Below the pieces are notes generated by a model. The model was not told the DNA's origin, ran no database searches, and saw nothing but the letters and a program-made list of their open reading frames with translations. Shown in pieces: positions 37,997 through 47,570 of a DNA stretch of 64,000 nucleotides. The translations under genes and the position numbers were made by a program. Positions within the stretch are counted from its first letter, which is position 1. Every line of letters starts with the position of its first letter. The stretch is from Campylobacter lari. GTDB taxonomy: Bacteria > Campylobacterota > Campylobacteria > Campylobacterales > Campylobacteraceae. The stretch lies in contig NZ_LR134508.1 in assembly GCF_900638335.1 (NCBI RefSeq), forward strand, positions 1,364,001 through 1,428,000. The letters are read 5' to 3'.

Positions 37997-40446
37997 ATTT
38001 TAGCTCCTGCTTTTTCAAGCCAAACTTTTGCATATCGAGTATTATCAAATAAAGATTTATAATCGATCTTACTATCATAATCCCCCAAATACGCACCATT
38101 TTCTAAAGATTCATCACATTTTACACTTATAGCAATTTGAGTTTTTTCATTTTTTAAAATAACACTATCATCTTGATTTAAGTCAAATTTTTGCATTAAA
38201 TCAACTGATAAAAATAAAGCTCCAACCTCATTAAAAGCTCTATTGCTAAGCTTTGAAAACTGATGAATACGATTTGCATGATATAAGGTTAAATTTCCTT
38301 CATTTTGCTCTTTGACTTCTTGAGCGCTTAAGTTTTTTTCAAACTCAAAATGAGAAAAATCAAGCTCATAGCCTCTATGGTTTGTTCCACCATTATCATA
38401 ATGATTTTCTAACTCATCAAAACCAATTGCCCTAAAGCCTTTATTTTGTGGTAAAAATTTAGTATAGTTGATTGTAAATTCTTCATCAAAACCTAAAGCA
38501 TTTGCTAAATCATTTAAAAAATAACCTTTAAATTCTAAAGCTGCATTTGTAGGAACTAATCTTTTGTCATAATTTACAAAGCTACCTTCTTGTTGATTTA
38601 AACTAGAACTTGCAAGATCAAAATGCCCATCATAAGAAAAAGTAAAATCACCTTTTTCATTATAACCTAGTGTTTTTCCCGCTTGAAAATCTTGACTTAA
38701 ATCACAAATCAAACTCACACCTAAAGTATTAGTGCAAGTTGGATTTAAAAAGACTTTAAAATCGGTATATTTTTGTACCAAAGCACAAAGTTTTGCTAGC
38801 TTTGCACTTTGCTCATCATAGTAAAAATCACTTCCTATAATAAGTGTAAATTTTTGCTTTTTTGCGAGCAAAGCTTCTAAAATATCCTCATCTATACCAA
38901 GATTTTTCGCATAATTTGATCTTTGCACTTCTATGCTTTTTTTAATTTTTTTAGGCACAAGTTTTTTAACTTCTTCTATAATAGTGTCACCATTTTCATT
39001 TTGCTTTTCTATCTTTTCAACAACTTCTTCATTAATAGTTTCTTCAATTTCTTTAGTACCTTGGTAATACGCATTTTCTAATGTATTTTTAAAATCTTGT
39101 GGAAACTCTTTAGCGAATTTTTGCAAGATAAATAATAAAATATTTTCATTATCTTTAATATCATGATTAATCTGCAAGAAATTTTTAGAATATTTATCCA
39201 CACCTTTATCTTTTATAGGGTGAAAATATAGCCCTGCACCTTTATTCATCACTAAAGCATTATTAACTTTATATCCTAGCGTTGGTGCATCATAGCGTAA
39301 AAACGAACCTACGATGATTAAAAAATCACTTTGAGTGATATCATCTGTATTTGCATTATACATTGCATTTGTATTTTGATAAAAACAAGCTAGGAAATCT
39401 TGGAATTTTTTAGCTTCATGATTTATAAGGTTAAGGTTAAATTTTTTACTTAAATTTTGCAAGATTAAGGCTTCTTCATTGGTAATAAAACTATTAAATA
39501 AAATATTTTTTATTTCATCATTTTTTATCATATTTACTAGTTTTTCAAAAGCTTTTTCATCTTTACCTTGAACTTCATTTTGAGTGTTAAAACCATATCT
39601 TGCAGCTTTATTTAGCGTAGCAAAAGCAAAATCATTGCTCACTCTATAAATTTTTTCTTTTTGATTATTAATACTAGTTTGTTTAATATCATAATACATC
39701 AACTCACAATCACTTGAATGGGGATTACTAGCTGGAATTTTCTTTAACTCCCAAGCATTAGATGTATATTGAAAAGCCGAACCCACCAAGGCTCCCGTTG
39801 GACATACACTTGTACATTCTCCACAAAAAGAACAATCAAGCATATCACCGCTACTTGGTGCAATTAAACTCTTTTGAAATTTAGTCCAAATCGCTAGCGC
39901 GTCTTTACTCATACTCTCTTTAAAACTTGCATCGGGTGCATTTGCTCCTCTTGGAGTAGTTTTTAAAGCGCTTTCTCCTATTTTATCTTTACAAACTGTG
40001 ATACATCTTTCACATACTATACATAAAGCTGGATCATAATTAATCTCGCCCCATTTTTTATGCTCTTTATGGGTATCTTTAATCCAATAATTTTGCACAT
40101 TTACTCTTGCTTTATGTGTAAAGTTCTGAAGCTCACATTCGCCAGATTTATCACATACCCCACATTGTAAAGGGTGGTTGATACAATATGCTTGCATGAT
40201 AGCGTTGCGCTCTTCCCATAAATTTGGCAAATCACTCTCTACTACCATACCTTCTTTAACTTTAGTATTGCAAGAATAAACCTTTTTACCATCAGCCTCT
40301 ACCATACACATACGACATGCAAGTGTTGGAGAACAACCATTTAAATAACAAATTGCAGGAATGAAAATATCATTTTTTCTTGCGACATTTAAGATATACT
40401 CACCCTCATTTGCCTCACATTCTATACCATTAATGATAACTTTCAT
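37993..40446 (-). CDS. nuoG: Complex I subunit NuoG
   Basis: Large iron-sulfur subunit of the hydrophilic arm. 817 residues. N-terminal 2Fe-2S ligands in CYLNGCSPTLACRMC near 33-47, the His-Cys3 site HPLQCGVCDKSGEC near 91-104, and two 4Fe-4S sets, CIVCERCITVC near 143 and CSFCGECTSVCP near 205. The molybdopterin-like C-terminal domain follows. An insertion near 475-515 is rich in Glu and Lys (EETINEEVVEKIEKQNENGD), a low-complexity linker not usual in E. coli NuoG. Works without NuoE/NuoF here. Confidence 0.95.
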   Translation of the reverse strand: MKVIINGIECEANEGEYILNVARKNDIFIPAICYLNGCSPTLACRMCMVEADGKKVYSCNTKVKEGMVVESDLPNLWEERNAIMQAYCINHPLQCGVCDKSGECELQNFTHKARVNVQNYWIKDTHKEHKKWGEINYDPALCIVCERCITVCKDKIGESALKTTPRGANAPDASFKESMSKDALAIWTKFQKSLIAPSSGDMLDCSFCGECTSVCPTGALVGSAFQYTSNAWELKKIPASNPHSSDCELMYYDIKQTSINNQKEKIYRVSNDFAFATLNKAARYGFNTQNEVQGKDEKAFEKLVNMIKNDEIKNILFNSFITNEEALILQNLSKKFNLNLINHEAKKFQDFLACFYQNTNAMYNANTDDITQSDFLIIVGSFLRYDAPTLGYKVNNALVMNKGAGLYFHPIKDKGVDKYSKNFLQINHDIKDNENILLFILQKFAKEFPQDFKNTLENAYYQGTKEIEETINEEVVEKIEKQNENGDTIIEEVKKLVPKKIKKSIEVQRSNYAKNLGIDEDILEALLAKKQKFTLIIGSDFYYDEQSAKLAKLCALVQKYTDFKVFLNPTCTNTLGVSLICDLSQDFQAGKTLGYNEKGDFTFSYDGHFDLASSSLNQQEGSFVNYDKRLVPTNAALEFKGYFLNDLANALGFDEEFTINYTKFLPQNKGFRAIGFDELENHYDNGGTNHRGYELDFSHFEFEKNLSAQEVKEQNEGNLTLYHANRIHQFSKLSNRAFNEVGALFLSVDLMQKFDLNQDDSVILKNEKTQIAISVKCDESLENGAYLGDYDSKIDYKSLFDNTRYAKVWLEKAGAKI

Positions 40447-41159
40447 TTTATAACCTTAACTTGAGCTTTTGAAAAAGCAAAACCAGCGCTTTCATAATCA
40501 AACAAAGCCACCGTGCCTTTTAAATCATGATTGATTTTTACTATAGTTGTAAATTCTTGAGTATTTATTTTTAAATTAATTTTATCCTCATCTTTAACCT
40601 TAGCAATCAAAGCAAAAGATGAAGAACAATGCAAATTTTTATCCTCTAAAGGTGCTTGCATGATGATAGTTCCATCAAAATTATCAAGTTCTAAAAGTTC
40701 ACTAAAAGAATTTTGTATTGACAAATTTTCTTCATTTTCATTAGAGCAAATTAGCAAAAGATTAAATTTATGACAAAGTTTTTCTAAAAAATACTTAATA
40801 TTTTCAAAGTCTTTATGTTGGTATAAATTTTCATCAAAAATAATACACTTTGCTTCTTTTAAAAACTCCAAAATCTCTAAAGCCTCTTCTTCGCCAAAGC
40901 AAGATTCAGCACTTAAATAACCCTCATCAAGCTCGTTAAATTCAGCCTCTAAACTCATCTTACAAAGTAATGCAAGCACGAAAGGCACACTTGCAATCTC
41001 ACATTTATAAAAGCTTGCTTTTAAAATTTTATCTTCTATGCAGGAAATATTGTAATTTTTACTTTTGTTAAGCTTAGCACAAAGTGAAGGATTTTTTAAA
41101 GAAAGTAAATCCACAAAACACAAAGCATTTAAGCCTTCTTGATATTTTGCTAATTTCAT
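40443..41159 (-). CDS. NuoF-position protein, unknown (complex I)
   Basis: 238 residues in the slot where nuoF would be, but with no FMN or NADH motif and no 4Fe-4S ligands characteristic of NuoF. Predicted mixed fold with Cys scattered. Corresponds by position to Cj1574c of C. jejuni, which is required for complex I function there and has been discussed as part of an adaptor for a flavodoxin-like donor. That donor is established knowledge for C. jejuni and only inferred here. Overlaps nuoG by four bases. Confidence 0.8.
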   Translation of the reverse strand: MKLAKYQEGLNALCFVDLLSLKNPSLCAKLNKSKNYNISCIEDKILKASFYKCEIASVPFVLALLCKMSLEAEFNELDEGYLSAESCFGEEEALEILEFLKEAKCIIFDENLYQHKDFENIKYFLEKLCHKFNLLLICSNENEENLSIQNSFSELLELDNFDGTIIMQAPLEDKNLHCSSSFALIAKVKDEDKINLKINTQEFTTIVKINHDLKGTVALFDYESAGFAFSKAQVKVIK

Positions 41160-41383
41160 TGTCCTACCTTTTTAAAAACTATAGTCCAATCTACTTGATT
41201 AAATTTTAAAGAATTTAAAAGTTCACAATTTTGCTCTTTTATGAAAGCAAAACTTTTTTCTACATTAGAAAAATCTCCTATTTCGAACAAAACCACTAAA
41301 ACTTCACCCATATAGGCATTTTGAATGATTTGCTCTAAATCCTTAAACAAATCTTGACTTTTTCTTAAATCCACGCGTCTCAT
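41156..41383 (-). CDS. NuoE-position protein, unknown (complex I)
   Basis: 75 residues in the slot of nuoE, lacking the four Cys of the NuoE 2Fe-2S cluster. It is a small basic and acidic protein with a repeated [13 protein letters not shown] and [10 protein letters not shown] pattern. Corresponds by position to Cj1575c. Overlaps nuoD and the next gene by four bases each, so it is produced with them. Its exact task is unknown. Confidence 0.8.
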   Translation of the reverse strand: MRRVDLRKSQDLFKDLEQIIQNAYMGEVLVVLFEIGDFSNVEKSFAFIKEQNCELLNSLKFNQVDWTIVFKKVGQ

Positions 41384-42606
41384 CGGTCTATCTCACCTAA
41401 AACTATATTAATACTTCCTAAAATCGCCACCGCATCAGCCAAATATGACCCTACAAGCATTTCTTCTAAAAATGCACAATGAAAAAAACTTGGGGTTCTA
41501 GCTCTTAATCTATATGGCCTACCGCTACCATCTGAGTGAATAAAAAACCCAAGTTCGCCTTTTGGACTTTCAGTTGGCACATACGCTTCTCCTTTTGGTG
41601 GCTTTAAGCCTTGGGTTACTAGGACAAAATGTTGCATAAGTGAATAATTTTGCGTCATGATTTGCTCTTTTGAAGCGCTTACATACTCAGGATGATTGCA
41701 TAAAATTTCAGGTGGAGTATCTTGATAAAGCTTAGCACATTGAATTAAAATTTTCAAACTTTCTCTAAATTCTTGCATATAAACTTTATATCTTGCATAA
41801 GAATCACCCATTTTAGCCACAGGCACGCCAAAATCTACCTCATCATAAAGCAAATAAGGCTCTTCTTTTCTAACATCATAAGCAATCCCGCTTCCTCTTA
41901 GCATAACCCCGCTACAACCCCAACTTAGCGCTTGTTCTTTGCTTACCACTCCTACATTTTCAGTTCTTGCGCGCCAAATTCTATTATCATCAAGCAAGGC
42001 TTCATAATCTTTTATATCATTTGGAAATTTATTGCAAAATGCTAAAAGTTCATCTAAAAAACCTTCAGGTAAATCAAGCATTACCCCGCCTATTCTCATA
42101 GATGAATGTGTAAGTCTTGCCCCACAATATTTTTCTATTAGATCAAGCACATATTCACGCTCTCTAAAACAGTATAAAAATACTGTCATCGCACCAATAT
42201 CAAGAGCATGTGTAGCAAGCCATAACAAATGCGAAGCAATGCGGTTTAACTCAAGCAAAATCATCCTTATCACACTTGCTCTGCGTGGAATTTCCAAACC
42301 ACAAAGTTTTTCTACAGCAGCTACATAGGCATAATTATTTGCACTAGCTGCGATATAATCCATTCTATCAGTAGTTGGGATAAACTCTTGATAGATCATA
42401 TTTTCAGCCATTTTTTCCATACCACGATGCATATAACCTATACAAGGAGCAGCCTTGGTGATTTCTTCTCCATCAAGTTCTAAAATAAGGCGTAAATTTC
42501 CATGAGCACTTGGATGTTGGGGACCAAGATTTACTATCATAGTACCATCTTCACGCTCAAAGCTTATATTTTCATAATAAGGTTTTAATTTAGTAGAAAT
42601 TTGCAT
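41380..42606 (-). CDS. nuoD: Complex I subunit NuoD
   Basis: 49-kDa subunit forming the quinone site with NuoB and NuoH. 408 residues, separate from Nuo[21 protein letters not shown] near 27-46 and [13 protein letters not shown] near 57-69 are family landmarks, and [18 protein letters not shown] near 351-368 ends the active site. One base from nuoC. Confidence 0.97.
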   Translation of the reverse strand: MQISTKLKPYYENISFEREDGTMIVNLGPQHPSAHGNLRLILELDGEEITKAAPCIGYMHRGMEKMAENMIYQEFIPTTDRMDYIAASANNYAYVAAVEKLCGLEIPRRASVIRMILLELNRIASHLLWLATHALDIGAMTVFLYCFREREYVLDLIEKYCGARLTHSSMRIGGVMLDLPEGFLDELLAFCNKFPNDIKDYEALLDDNRIWRARTENVGVVSKEQALSWGCSGVMLRGSGIAYDVRKEEPYLLYDEVDFGVPVAKMGDSYARYKVYMQEFRESLKILIQCAKLYQDTPPEILCNHPEYVSASKEQIMTQNYSLMQHFVLVTQGLKPPKGEAYVPTESPKGELGFFIHSDGSGRPYRLRARTPSFFHCAFLEEMLVGSYLADAVAILGSINIVLGEIDR

Positions 42607-42607
42607 T

Positions 42608-43402
42608 TTATCTTCTCTTATCTAAAATTTTTACTTGCGTTCTTTTGGCTTTTTTCACAAAAGGCACGCCACCTTCTTCTTGATATTCTTGTAGGTATTT
42701 ATCTTCTCTTAAAGCTTCGCCTTTACCAACCTCATGATAAATTCTGCTAAAGTTTAGCGTGTCTTTTTCATCTACAAAACCTGGATCTCTATTTTCCTCG
42801 CCTACAACCTCGCGGTATTCTTTTCCAAAAATTTTATCTATCTCATACCATTTAGCAAATTCATCACCATGCAAAGGATAGCTTTTTAAAAAAGGATGTC
42901 CATACCAATCATCAGGCATTAAAAGTCTTTTTAAATTCGGATGATTGATGATGAAAATTCCAAACATATCATATATTTCTCTCTCACACCAATTAGCACC
43001 CTTAAAAACACTCATAACACTTTGAAGTTTTTCTTTTAAACCAACGAAAGTCTTTACTCTCACTCTTAAATTTTTCTCCATATTTAAAAGCTGATAATAT
43101 ACTTCAAAACCTTGTTTTTGAGCGACAAAATCAATCGCACTTGCATCAGTAAAACAACTATAACCTAATTTTTTAAGCTTGCTAAGAATAGCAACATTAT
43201 CATCTTTGTTTATCTCAATCACCCAAAAATCAAGCTCTATAAAAGAATTTTTTAACTCAAATTCTTGGCTTAAGATTTGATGATAACTCTCAAAAACACT
43301 ACTCTCTGTGCTTAGTTTTTTAGTTGCAGGTGCATGGTAAAATCTATCTTCATAATAATTTTTTAGCTGAGCATTTTTCTTATCGCTATATTTTCTCATC
43401 AT
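42608..43402 (-). CDS. nuoC: Complex I subunit NuoC
   Basis: 30-kDa subunit of the hydrophilic arm. 264 residues. [20 protein letters not shown] and [20 protein letters not shown] near 137-178 are the conserved C-terminal signature. The N-terminal 40 residues are a basic extension. Overlaps nuoB by four bases. Confidence 0.96.
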   Translation of the reverse strand: MMRKYSDKKNAQLKNYYEDRFYHAPATKKLSTESSVFESYHQILSQEFELKNSFIELDFWVIEINKDDNVAILSKLKKLGYSCFTDASAIDFVAQKQGFEVYYQLLNMEKNLRVRVKTFVGLKEKLQSVMSVFKGANWCEREIYDMFGIFIINHPNLKRLLMPDDWYGHPFLKSYPLHGDEFAKWYEIDKIFGKEYREVVGEENRDPGFVDEKDTLNFSRIYHEVGKGEALREDKYLQEYQEEGGVPFVKKAKRTQVKILDKRR

Positions 43403-43896
43403 ATAAGCCTTTTTGGAGCTATTTTTCTACTTGCTTTTTCTTTACGAATTCTTTTTTGCAAAATCATCAAAGCAAATTGAAAAGTTTCAGGGCGTGGGGC
43501 ACAGCCTGGCACATAAATATCAACAGGAATGATTCTATCTACCCCTTGAACAGTAGAATAGGTATTAAACATACCACCAGTATTTGCACAAGAACCCATA
43601 GAAATAACCCATTTAGGATCAGGCATTTGATCATAAAGTCTTCTTGTAAATTCAGCGTGTTTTTTGCTTAAAGTACCCGCTATAATCATTACCTCAGATT
43701 GTCTTGGACTTGCTCTAAAAATAGTTCCAAATCTATCAAAATCATATCTTGCACCACCTGCTGCCATCATTTCAATAGCACAACAAGCAAGCCCATAAGA
43801 TAGCGCCCATAAAGAATTACTCCTACCCCATTGCACTAACTTATCAACCGTAGTTAAAACAACTGGCGCATTGCTCATTTTTTGATACTCTGCCAT
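43399..43896 (-). CDS. nuoB: Complex I subunit NuoB
   Basis: Carries cluster N2, the last iron-sulfur cluster before quinone. 165 residues. Ligands Cys38, Cys39, Cys103 and Cys132 are in [17 protein letters not shown] and VPGCAPRPE. Overlaps the end of nuoA by 22 bases, an unusually long overlap, which still leaves a clear start with no better alternative. Confidence 0.97.
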   Translation of the reverse strand: MAEYQKMSNAPVVLTTVDKLVQWGRSNSLWALSYGLACCAIEMMAAGGARYDFDRFGTIFRASPRQSEVMIIAGTLSKKHAEFTRRLYDQMPDPKWVISMGSCANTGGMFNTYSTVQGVDRIIPVDIYVPGCAPRPETFQFALMILQKRIRKEKASRKIAPKRLI

Positions 43897-44294
43897 GCGA
43901 ATGCTCCTTTTTTATAAGCGTATAAAAAACCTATTGCAAGCAATAAAATAAAAACAAACACTTCTACCAAGGCAAATAAAGATAAGCCGTATTTTGAAAG
44001 CTCTGCGGTTAAATCTTTAAAAATCACCGCCCAAGGAAATAAAAACACCACTTCAATGTCAAGCAAAATAAAAATCAAAGCAAAAACAAAAAATTGAGAA
44101 TTGATTTTATTTGCTTGCTTAGAAGCCATAGGCCCGCATTCATAAATTCCAAGTCCGAGTTTTTTTCTATTGCAAGAGGCGAGCTTGGAGCCTATTTTAG
44201 AAGAAATATACACCAAAGTAAAAAATATAACACTTGCAATGACAAGCATTGCAAAGATGCCAAAGTATTGATGCTCTATAGTTGCGTGCGTCAT
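43875..44294 (-). CDS. nuoA: Complex I subunit NuoA
   Basis: Small membrane subunit with three helices. The ATG at 44294 ([12 protein letters not shown], 139 residues) has AAAAGG six bases upstream; the longer frame would need a TTG at 44312 and place the ribosome site in the gene, so it is rejected. [20 protein letters not shown] and [11 protein letters not shown] are the family marks. First gene of the complex I run. The upstream 116 bases hold several TAAAAT-like boxes but no convincing promoter choice. Confidence 0.95.
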   Translation of the reverse strand: MTHATIEHQYFGIFAMLVIASVIFFTLVYISSKIGSKLASCNRKKLGLGIYECGPMASKQANKINSQFFVFALIFILLDIEVVFLFPWAVIFKDLTAELSKYGLSLFALVEVFVFILLLAIGFLYAYKKGAFAWQSIKK

Positions 44295-44410
44295 AATAAA
44301 CCTTTTATTCAAGCATAATTAAAATTTATTTTACTTTAACTTAGCTATATAAAAACTTATTATCAAAAAAATAAATTTTATGATATTTCAAAATGAAACA
44401 ATTTTTATCT

Positions 44411-45094
44411 TTATTGCAAAAACACTTTTTTATGGCATATATCTTGTAAGATTTTTTCTTGATGAGAAATAAATATATAAGTAATATCATGCGTTTTTTG
44501 AAAAGCGTGCAAGTAGTTTAAAATTTTATAAGCAGTTACCACATCAAGTGCTGCTGTGATTTCATCTAAAATAAGCAATTTTGGCCTTAAAAGCAAAGCT
44601 CTAATCAAACCTAATCTTTGACTTTGACCACCACTTAGCTTAGAGGGTTTTAAATTTAAAATATCTTTTTCAAGTTCAAAAGCATCAAAAAGCTTAAAAA
44701 GCTCTTCAAAATCGGGCTTAAGTTTAAAATTTTCATATACATCAAGTAAAAGTTTTTTAGTACTTTTATAAGGATTTAAAGCTAGCTTTTGATCTTGGAA
44801 AATATATTGTATTTTTTGGCGCAATTTTCTTTGAGTATTAAAATCTAAATTTAATATATTTTCATTTTCAAACAAAACTTCTCCGGTATTTGCACATTCA
44901 AGCATACAAAGAATTTTAGCCAAAGTGCTTTTGCCACTACCACTTTCCCCACAAAGCAACAAATTCTCATTTTGTTTTAAAGAAAAACTCACATCTTTAA
45001 AAACAAAAATTTCTTCTTCTTTTAAATACCAGTGTTTTTTAAATTTATAAGATTTGCTTAAATTTTTAACTTCTAAAAACATTTTCATTCTCAA
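44411..45094 (-). CDS. nikV: ABC transporter ATPase, Nik/Dpp family (NikV position)
   Basis: 227 residues, ABC ATPase of the dipeptide/nickel family. Walker A GESGSGKST near 49-57, signature LSGGQSQRLG near 149, Walker B LLILDEITAALD near 172. Overlaps the partner ATPase by 29 bases; three in-frame ATGs (45094, 45088, 45082) compete, and the first is listed. Symbol follows the C. jejuni nikZYXWV naming for the equivalent genes; the substrate in this organism is not shown. Confidence 0.8.
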   Translation of the reverse strand: MRMKMFLEVKNLSKSYKFKKHWYLKEEEIFVFKDVSFSLKQNENLLLCGESGSGKSTLAKILCMLECANTGEVLFENENILNLDFNTQRKLRQKIQYIFQDQKLALNPYKSTKKLLLDVYENFKLKPDFEELFKLFDAFELEKDILNLKPSKLSGGQSQRLGLIRALLLRPKLLILDEITAALDVVTAYKILNYLHAFQKTHDITYIFISHQEKILQDICHKKVFLQ

Positions 45095-45839
45095 AATAAT
45101 TTAACAATTCTTTAGCAAAAATACCTTTTGGATTGTTTAAAAATTCTTTCATAGGCATTTGATAAAGCAAAGTTTTATCTTCTATGATAACTACCTCATC
45201 ACAAAGTTCTTTAGCTAAATTTATATCATGCGTGATGAAAATGAGATTTTTAAATTGCGCTTTTAACTCTTTTAAAATAGTGATGATTTTTTCTTCATTA
45301 GCTCTATCAAGAGAACTTGTAATCTCATCACACAATAAATACTTAGCACCGCTTAACAAAGCTAGAGCCATTTGAATGCGTCTTGCCATACCACCACTTA
45401 ACTGATATATAAAAGAATGCCACAAAAGATCATGATTTTTAAGCCCTAAACATTCAAAATAATAAAAGGCTTTTTCTTTAATCTCTTTTGTGCTTAAATT
45501 AGTATGAGTTTTTAAAACTATATTAAAATAACCCCCTATATCAACAAGAGGATAAAAACTCCCATAAACATCTTGAAAAAGTAAATTTACCTTAGTTCTT
45601 AAGGCATTTAGTTCTTTTTCTTCTAAATTTAAAATATCTTTTTGATCTATCTGAAATTTTTGTGCATTGAGTTTATAGTGTTTATCAAAAAGCTTAATCA
45701 TACTTTTTAAAAGCAAGCTTTTTCCTGCTCCACTTTTACCCATGATAGCTAAAGCTTTGCCATCTTCTAAATTAAGATTTACATCCTTTAGTAAGATTTT
45801 ATCTTTAAAACTAAGGTTAAGATTTGAAATTTCTATCAT
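45066..45839 (-). CDS. nikW: ABC transporter ATPase, Nik/Dpp family (NikW position)
   Basis: 257 residues. Walker A GKSGAGKSLLLK near 34-45, signature LSGGMARRIQ near 144-153, Walker B KYLLCDEITSSLD near 163-175. Starts in the overlap with the permease upstream by four bases. Pairs with the next ATPase to power the two permeases. Confidence 0.82.
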   Translation of the reverse strand: MIEISNLNLSFKDKILLKDVNLNLEDGKALAIMGKSGAGKSLLLKSMIKLFDKHYKLNAQKFQIDQKDILNLEEKELNALRTKVNLLFQDVYGSFYPLVDIGGYFNIVLKTHTNLSTKEIKEKAFYYFECLGLKNHDLLWHSFIYQLSGGMARRIQMALALLSGAKYLLCDEITSSLDRANEEKIITILKELKAQFKNLIFITHDINLAKELCDEVVIIEDKTLLYQMPMKEFLNNPKGIFAKELLNYFENENVFRS

Positions 45840-46618
45840 GCTTTAATCTCTTCTTGTAAATCATTGCCCAAAGCAAGCAAAGGCAAAATAAGCATAAGTA
45901 TAAAGGCTACTGGAAAAACTATCATCCACCAAAACCCTAAAAACACAGCCTTACTTGCTTCATTGAGCATATTTCCTAAACTTGGAGTCCAAAGCTCTAC
46001 ACCCAAACCAAAAAAACTCAAAGTGGCTTCACTTGTAATAGCATGAGCGATATTTAAAACAAAAAGCACAAAAAGCAAATTCCAACAAGCAGGCAAAAGT
46101 TCGCTAAATAAAGCTTTCATCTTGCTAGAACCTAAAATGATAGCATTTTGATAAAACTCAAGTTTTTGAAATTTATTCAGTTGGGCATCAAGCACCTTTG
46201 CCACAAAAGCAAAATGCCCCAAAGCGATGATAAAAATCATACTCCACAAAGATCCTGCCAAAAAGCTTTGAAAAAACATAATCACAAGCAAAGAAGGTAG
46301 TGCTAAAAGCATATCAATCACCCTAGCGAAAAAAGCATAGGCAAAAAATCTTGTTAAAAACACATAAACACAAGCAAAAAGCACACTAAAAAATGCCGCC
46401 ATTACCCCTACAAATAAAGAAACACGCAAGGCATATAAAATACGCGTAAAAACATCCCTACCAAGTAAATCTGTGCCAAAAATATGACTTAAATTTGGGG
46501 CTATTTTAGCCTTACTTAAATCCACTAAATTAGGATCATAAGAACTTATTAAAGGTGCAAAAAGTGCTAAAATAAAACTTAGCAAAATCATCATCACGCA
46601 AAACTTACGCATTAGCAA
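45836..46618 (-). CDS. nikX: ABC transporter permease, Nik/Dpp family (NikX position)
   Basis: 260 residues, about six membrane helices. The EAA-type cytoplasmic loop reads QNAIILGSSKMKALFSELLP near 158-177, the coupling helix for the ATPases. HIFGTDLLGRDVFTRILYAL near 45-64 is the standard start of DppC/OppC permeases. Overlaps the other permease by 14 bases. Confidence 0.82.
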   Translation of the reverse strand: MLMRKFCVMMILLSFILALFAPLISSYDPNLVDLSKAKIAPNLSHIFGTDLLGRDVFTRILYALRVSLFVGVMAAFFSVLFACVYVFLTRFFAYAFFARVIDMLLALPSLLVIMFFQSFLAGSLWSMIFIIALGHFAFVAKVLDAQLNKFQKLEFYQNAIILGSSKMKALFSELLPACWNLLFVLFVLNIAHAITSEATLSFFGLGVELWTPSLGNMLNEASKAVFLGFWWMIVFPVAFILMLILPLLALGNDLQEEIKA

Positions 46619-47570
46619 ACCTTGGATTAATCATCTTACAAATTATTTCTACGATCAAATTTACAAGCACCACTACTAAAATGCTAAAAATCACCACAGC
46701 TAGCACCACAGGATAGTCTTTAAACAATATGCTTTTAATCACCAAATTTCCCACACCCTCATAAGAAAACACACTTTCTACTATATAAGTTCCCATTAAA
46801 AAACTCACAAAAGAAGCACCAAAGTACGCAAGTATAGAACCAAAAGCATCTTTTAACACAAAGTGCAAATAAATTCTTGTTTTGCTAAGCCCTCTTGCAA
46901 AAGCACTTTCTATAAAGCTTTGATTTAAACTATCAATCAAACTTGTCCTTATAAAACGCACAAAAACAGCTAAATGCGAAAGCACTAAAGCACATACTGG
47001 TAAAAACAAATGCCACAAACGATTAAACACATCATCTTCAAAACCAATATCAGCAATAGCCGAACTTGGAAAAAGCTTAAAAAATACAGCAAAAACTAAA
47101 ATAAGCATTAATGATAAAGAAAAAGCAGGCAATGCAAAAAAACTCATCGTTAAAAAAGTGATAAATTTATCTAAAAAGCTATCTTTATAAAGAACACAAA
47201 AAAGTGCTAAAACCAAAGATAATACAAAAAGTATAAAAAAAGCTAAACTCCCCAGTATGATGGTATAAGGAAGTTTTTCTTTTAAAATTTCACTAACTTT
47301 TTCTCCGCTGATTAAAGAGTAGGAAAAGTCGCCTTTTAAGGCATTAAAAAGCCAATTTTCATACTGCTCTAATAAGGGCTTGTCTAAATTTAAATTACGC
47401 TCGATTTCTTCTTTTATTTTAATACTAGTTCCTTGAGGCACACTAGCAAAAACCACACTTCCTTTAGCATGATAAATCATCACAAAGCATAAAAAACTTG
47501 CAAAAATCATCAAAAAAAACGCCCATAAAAGGCGTTTAAAAATGAGTTTTAACACTAATTTTTGCTCCAC
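46605..47570 (-). CDS. nikY: ABC transporter permease, Nik/Dpp family (NikY position)
   Basis: 321 residues, about six helices plus an N-terminal one (DppB-like). Conserved RTSLIDSLNQSFIESAFARG near 206-225 is the EAA coupling loop, followed by SKTRIYLHFVLKDAF. Overlaps the binding protein by 16 bases, so translation is coupled. Confidence 0.82.
   Translation of the reverse strand: MEQKLVLKLIFKRLLWAFFLMIFASFLCFVMIYHAKGSVVFASVPQGTSIKIKEEIERNLNLDKPLLEQYENWLFNALKGDFSYSLISGEKVSEILKEKLPYTIILGSLAFFILFVLSLVLALFCVLYKDSFLDKFITFLTMSFFALPAFSLSLMLILVFAVFFKLFPSSAIADIGFEDDVFNRLWHLFLPVCALVLSHLAVFVRFIRTSLIDSLNQSFIESAFARGLSKTRIYLHFVLKDAFGSILAYFGASFVSFLMGTYIVESVFSYEGVGNLVIKSILFKDYPVVLAVVIFSILVVVLVNLIVEIICKMINPRFANA

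Noticed and set aside
43324-43671. Plus-strand frame across nuoC and nuoB
   Set aside because: Both nuo genes are certain by motif, and this frame has no family match.
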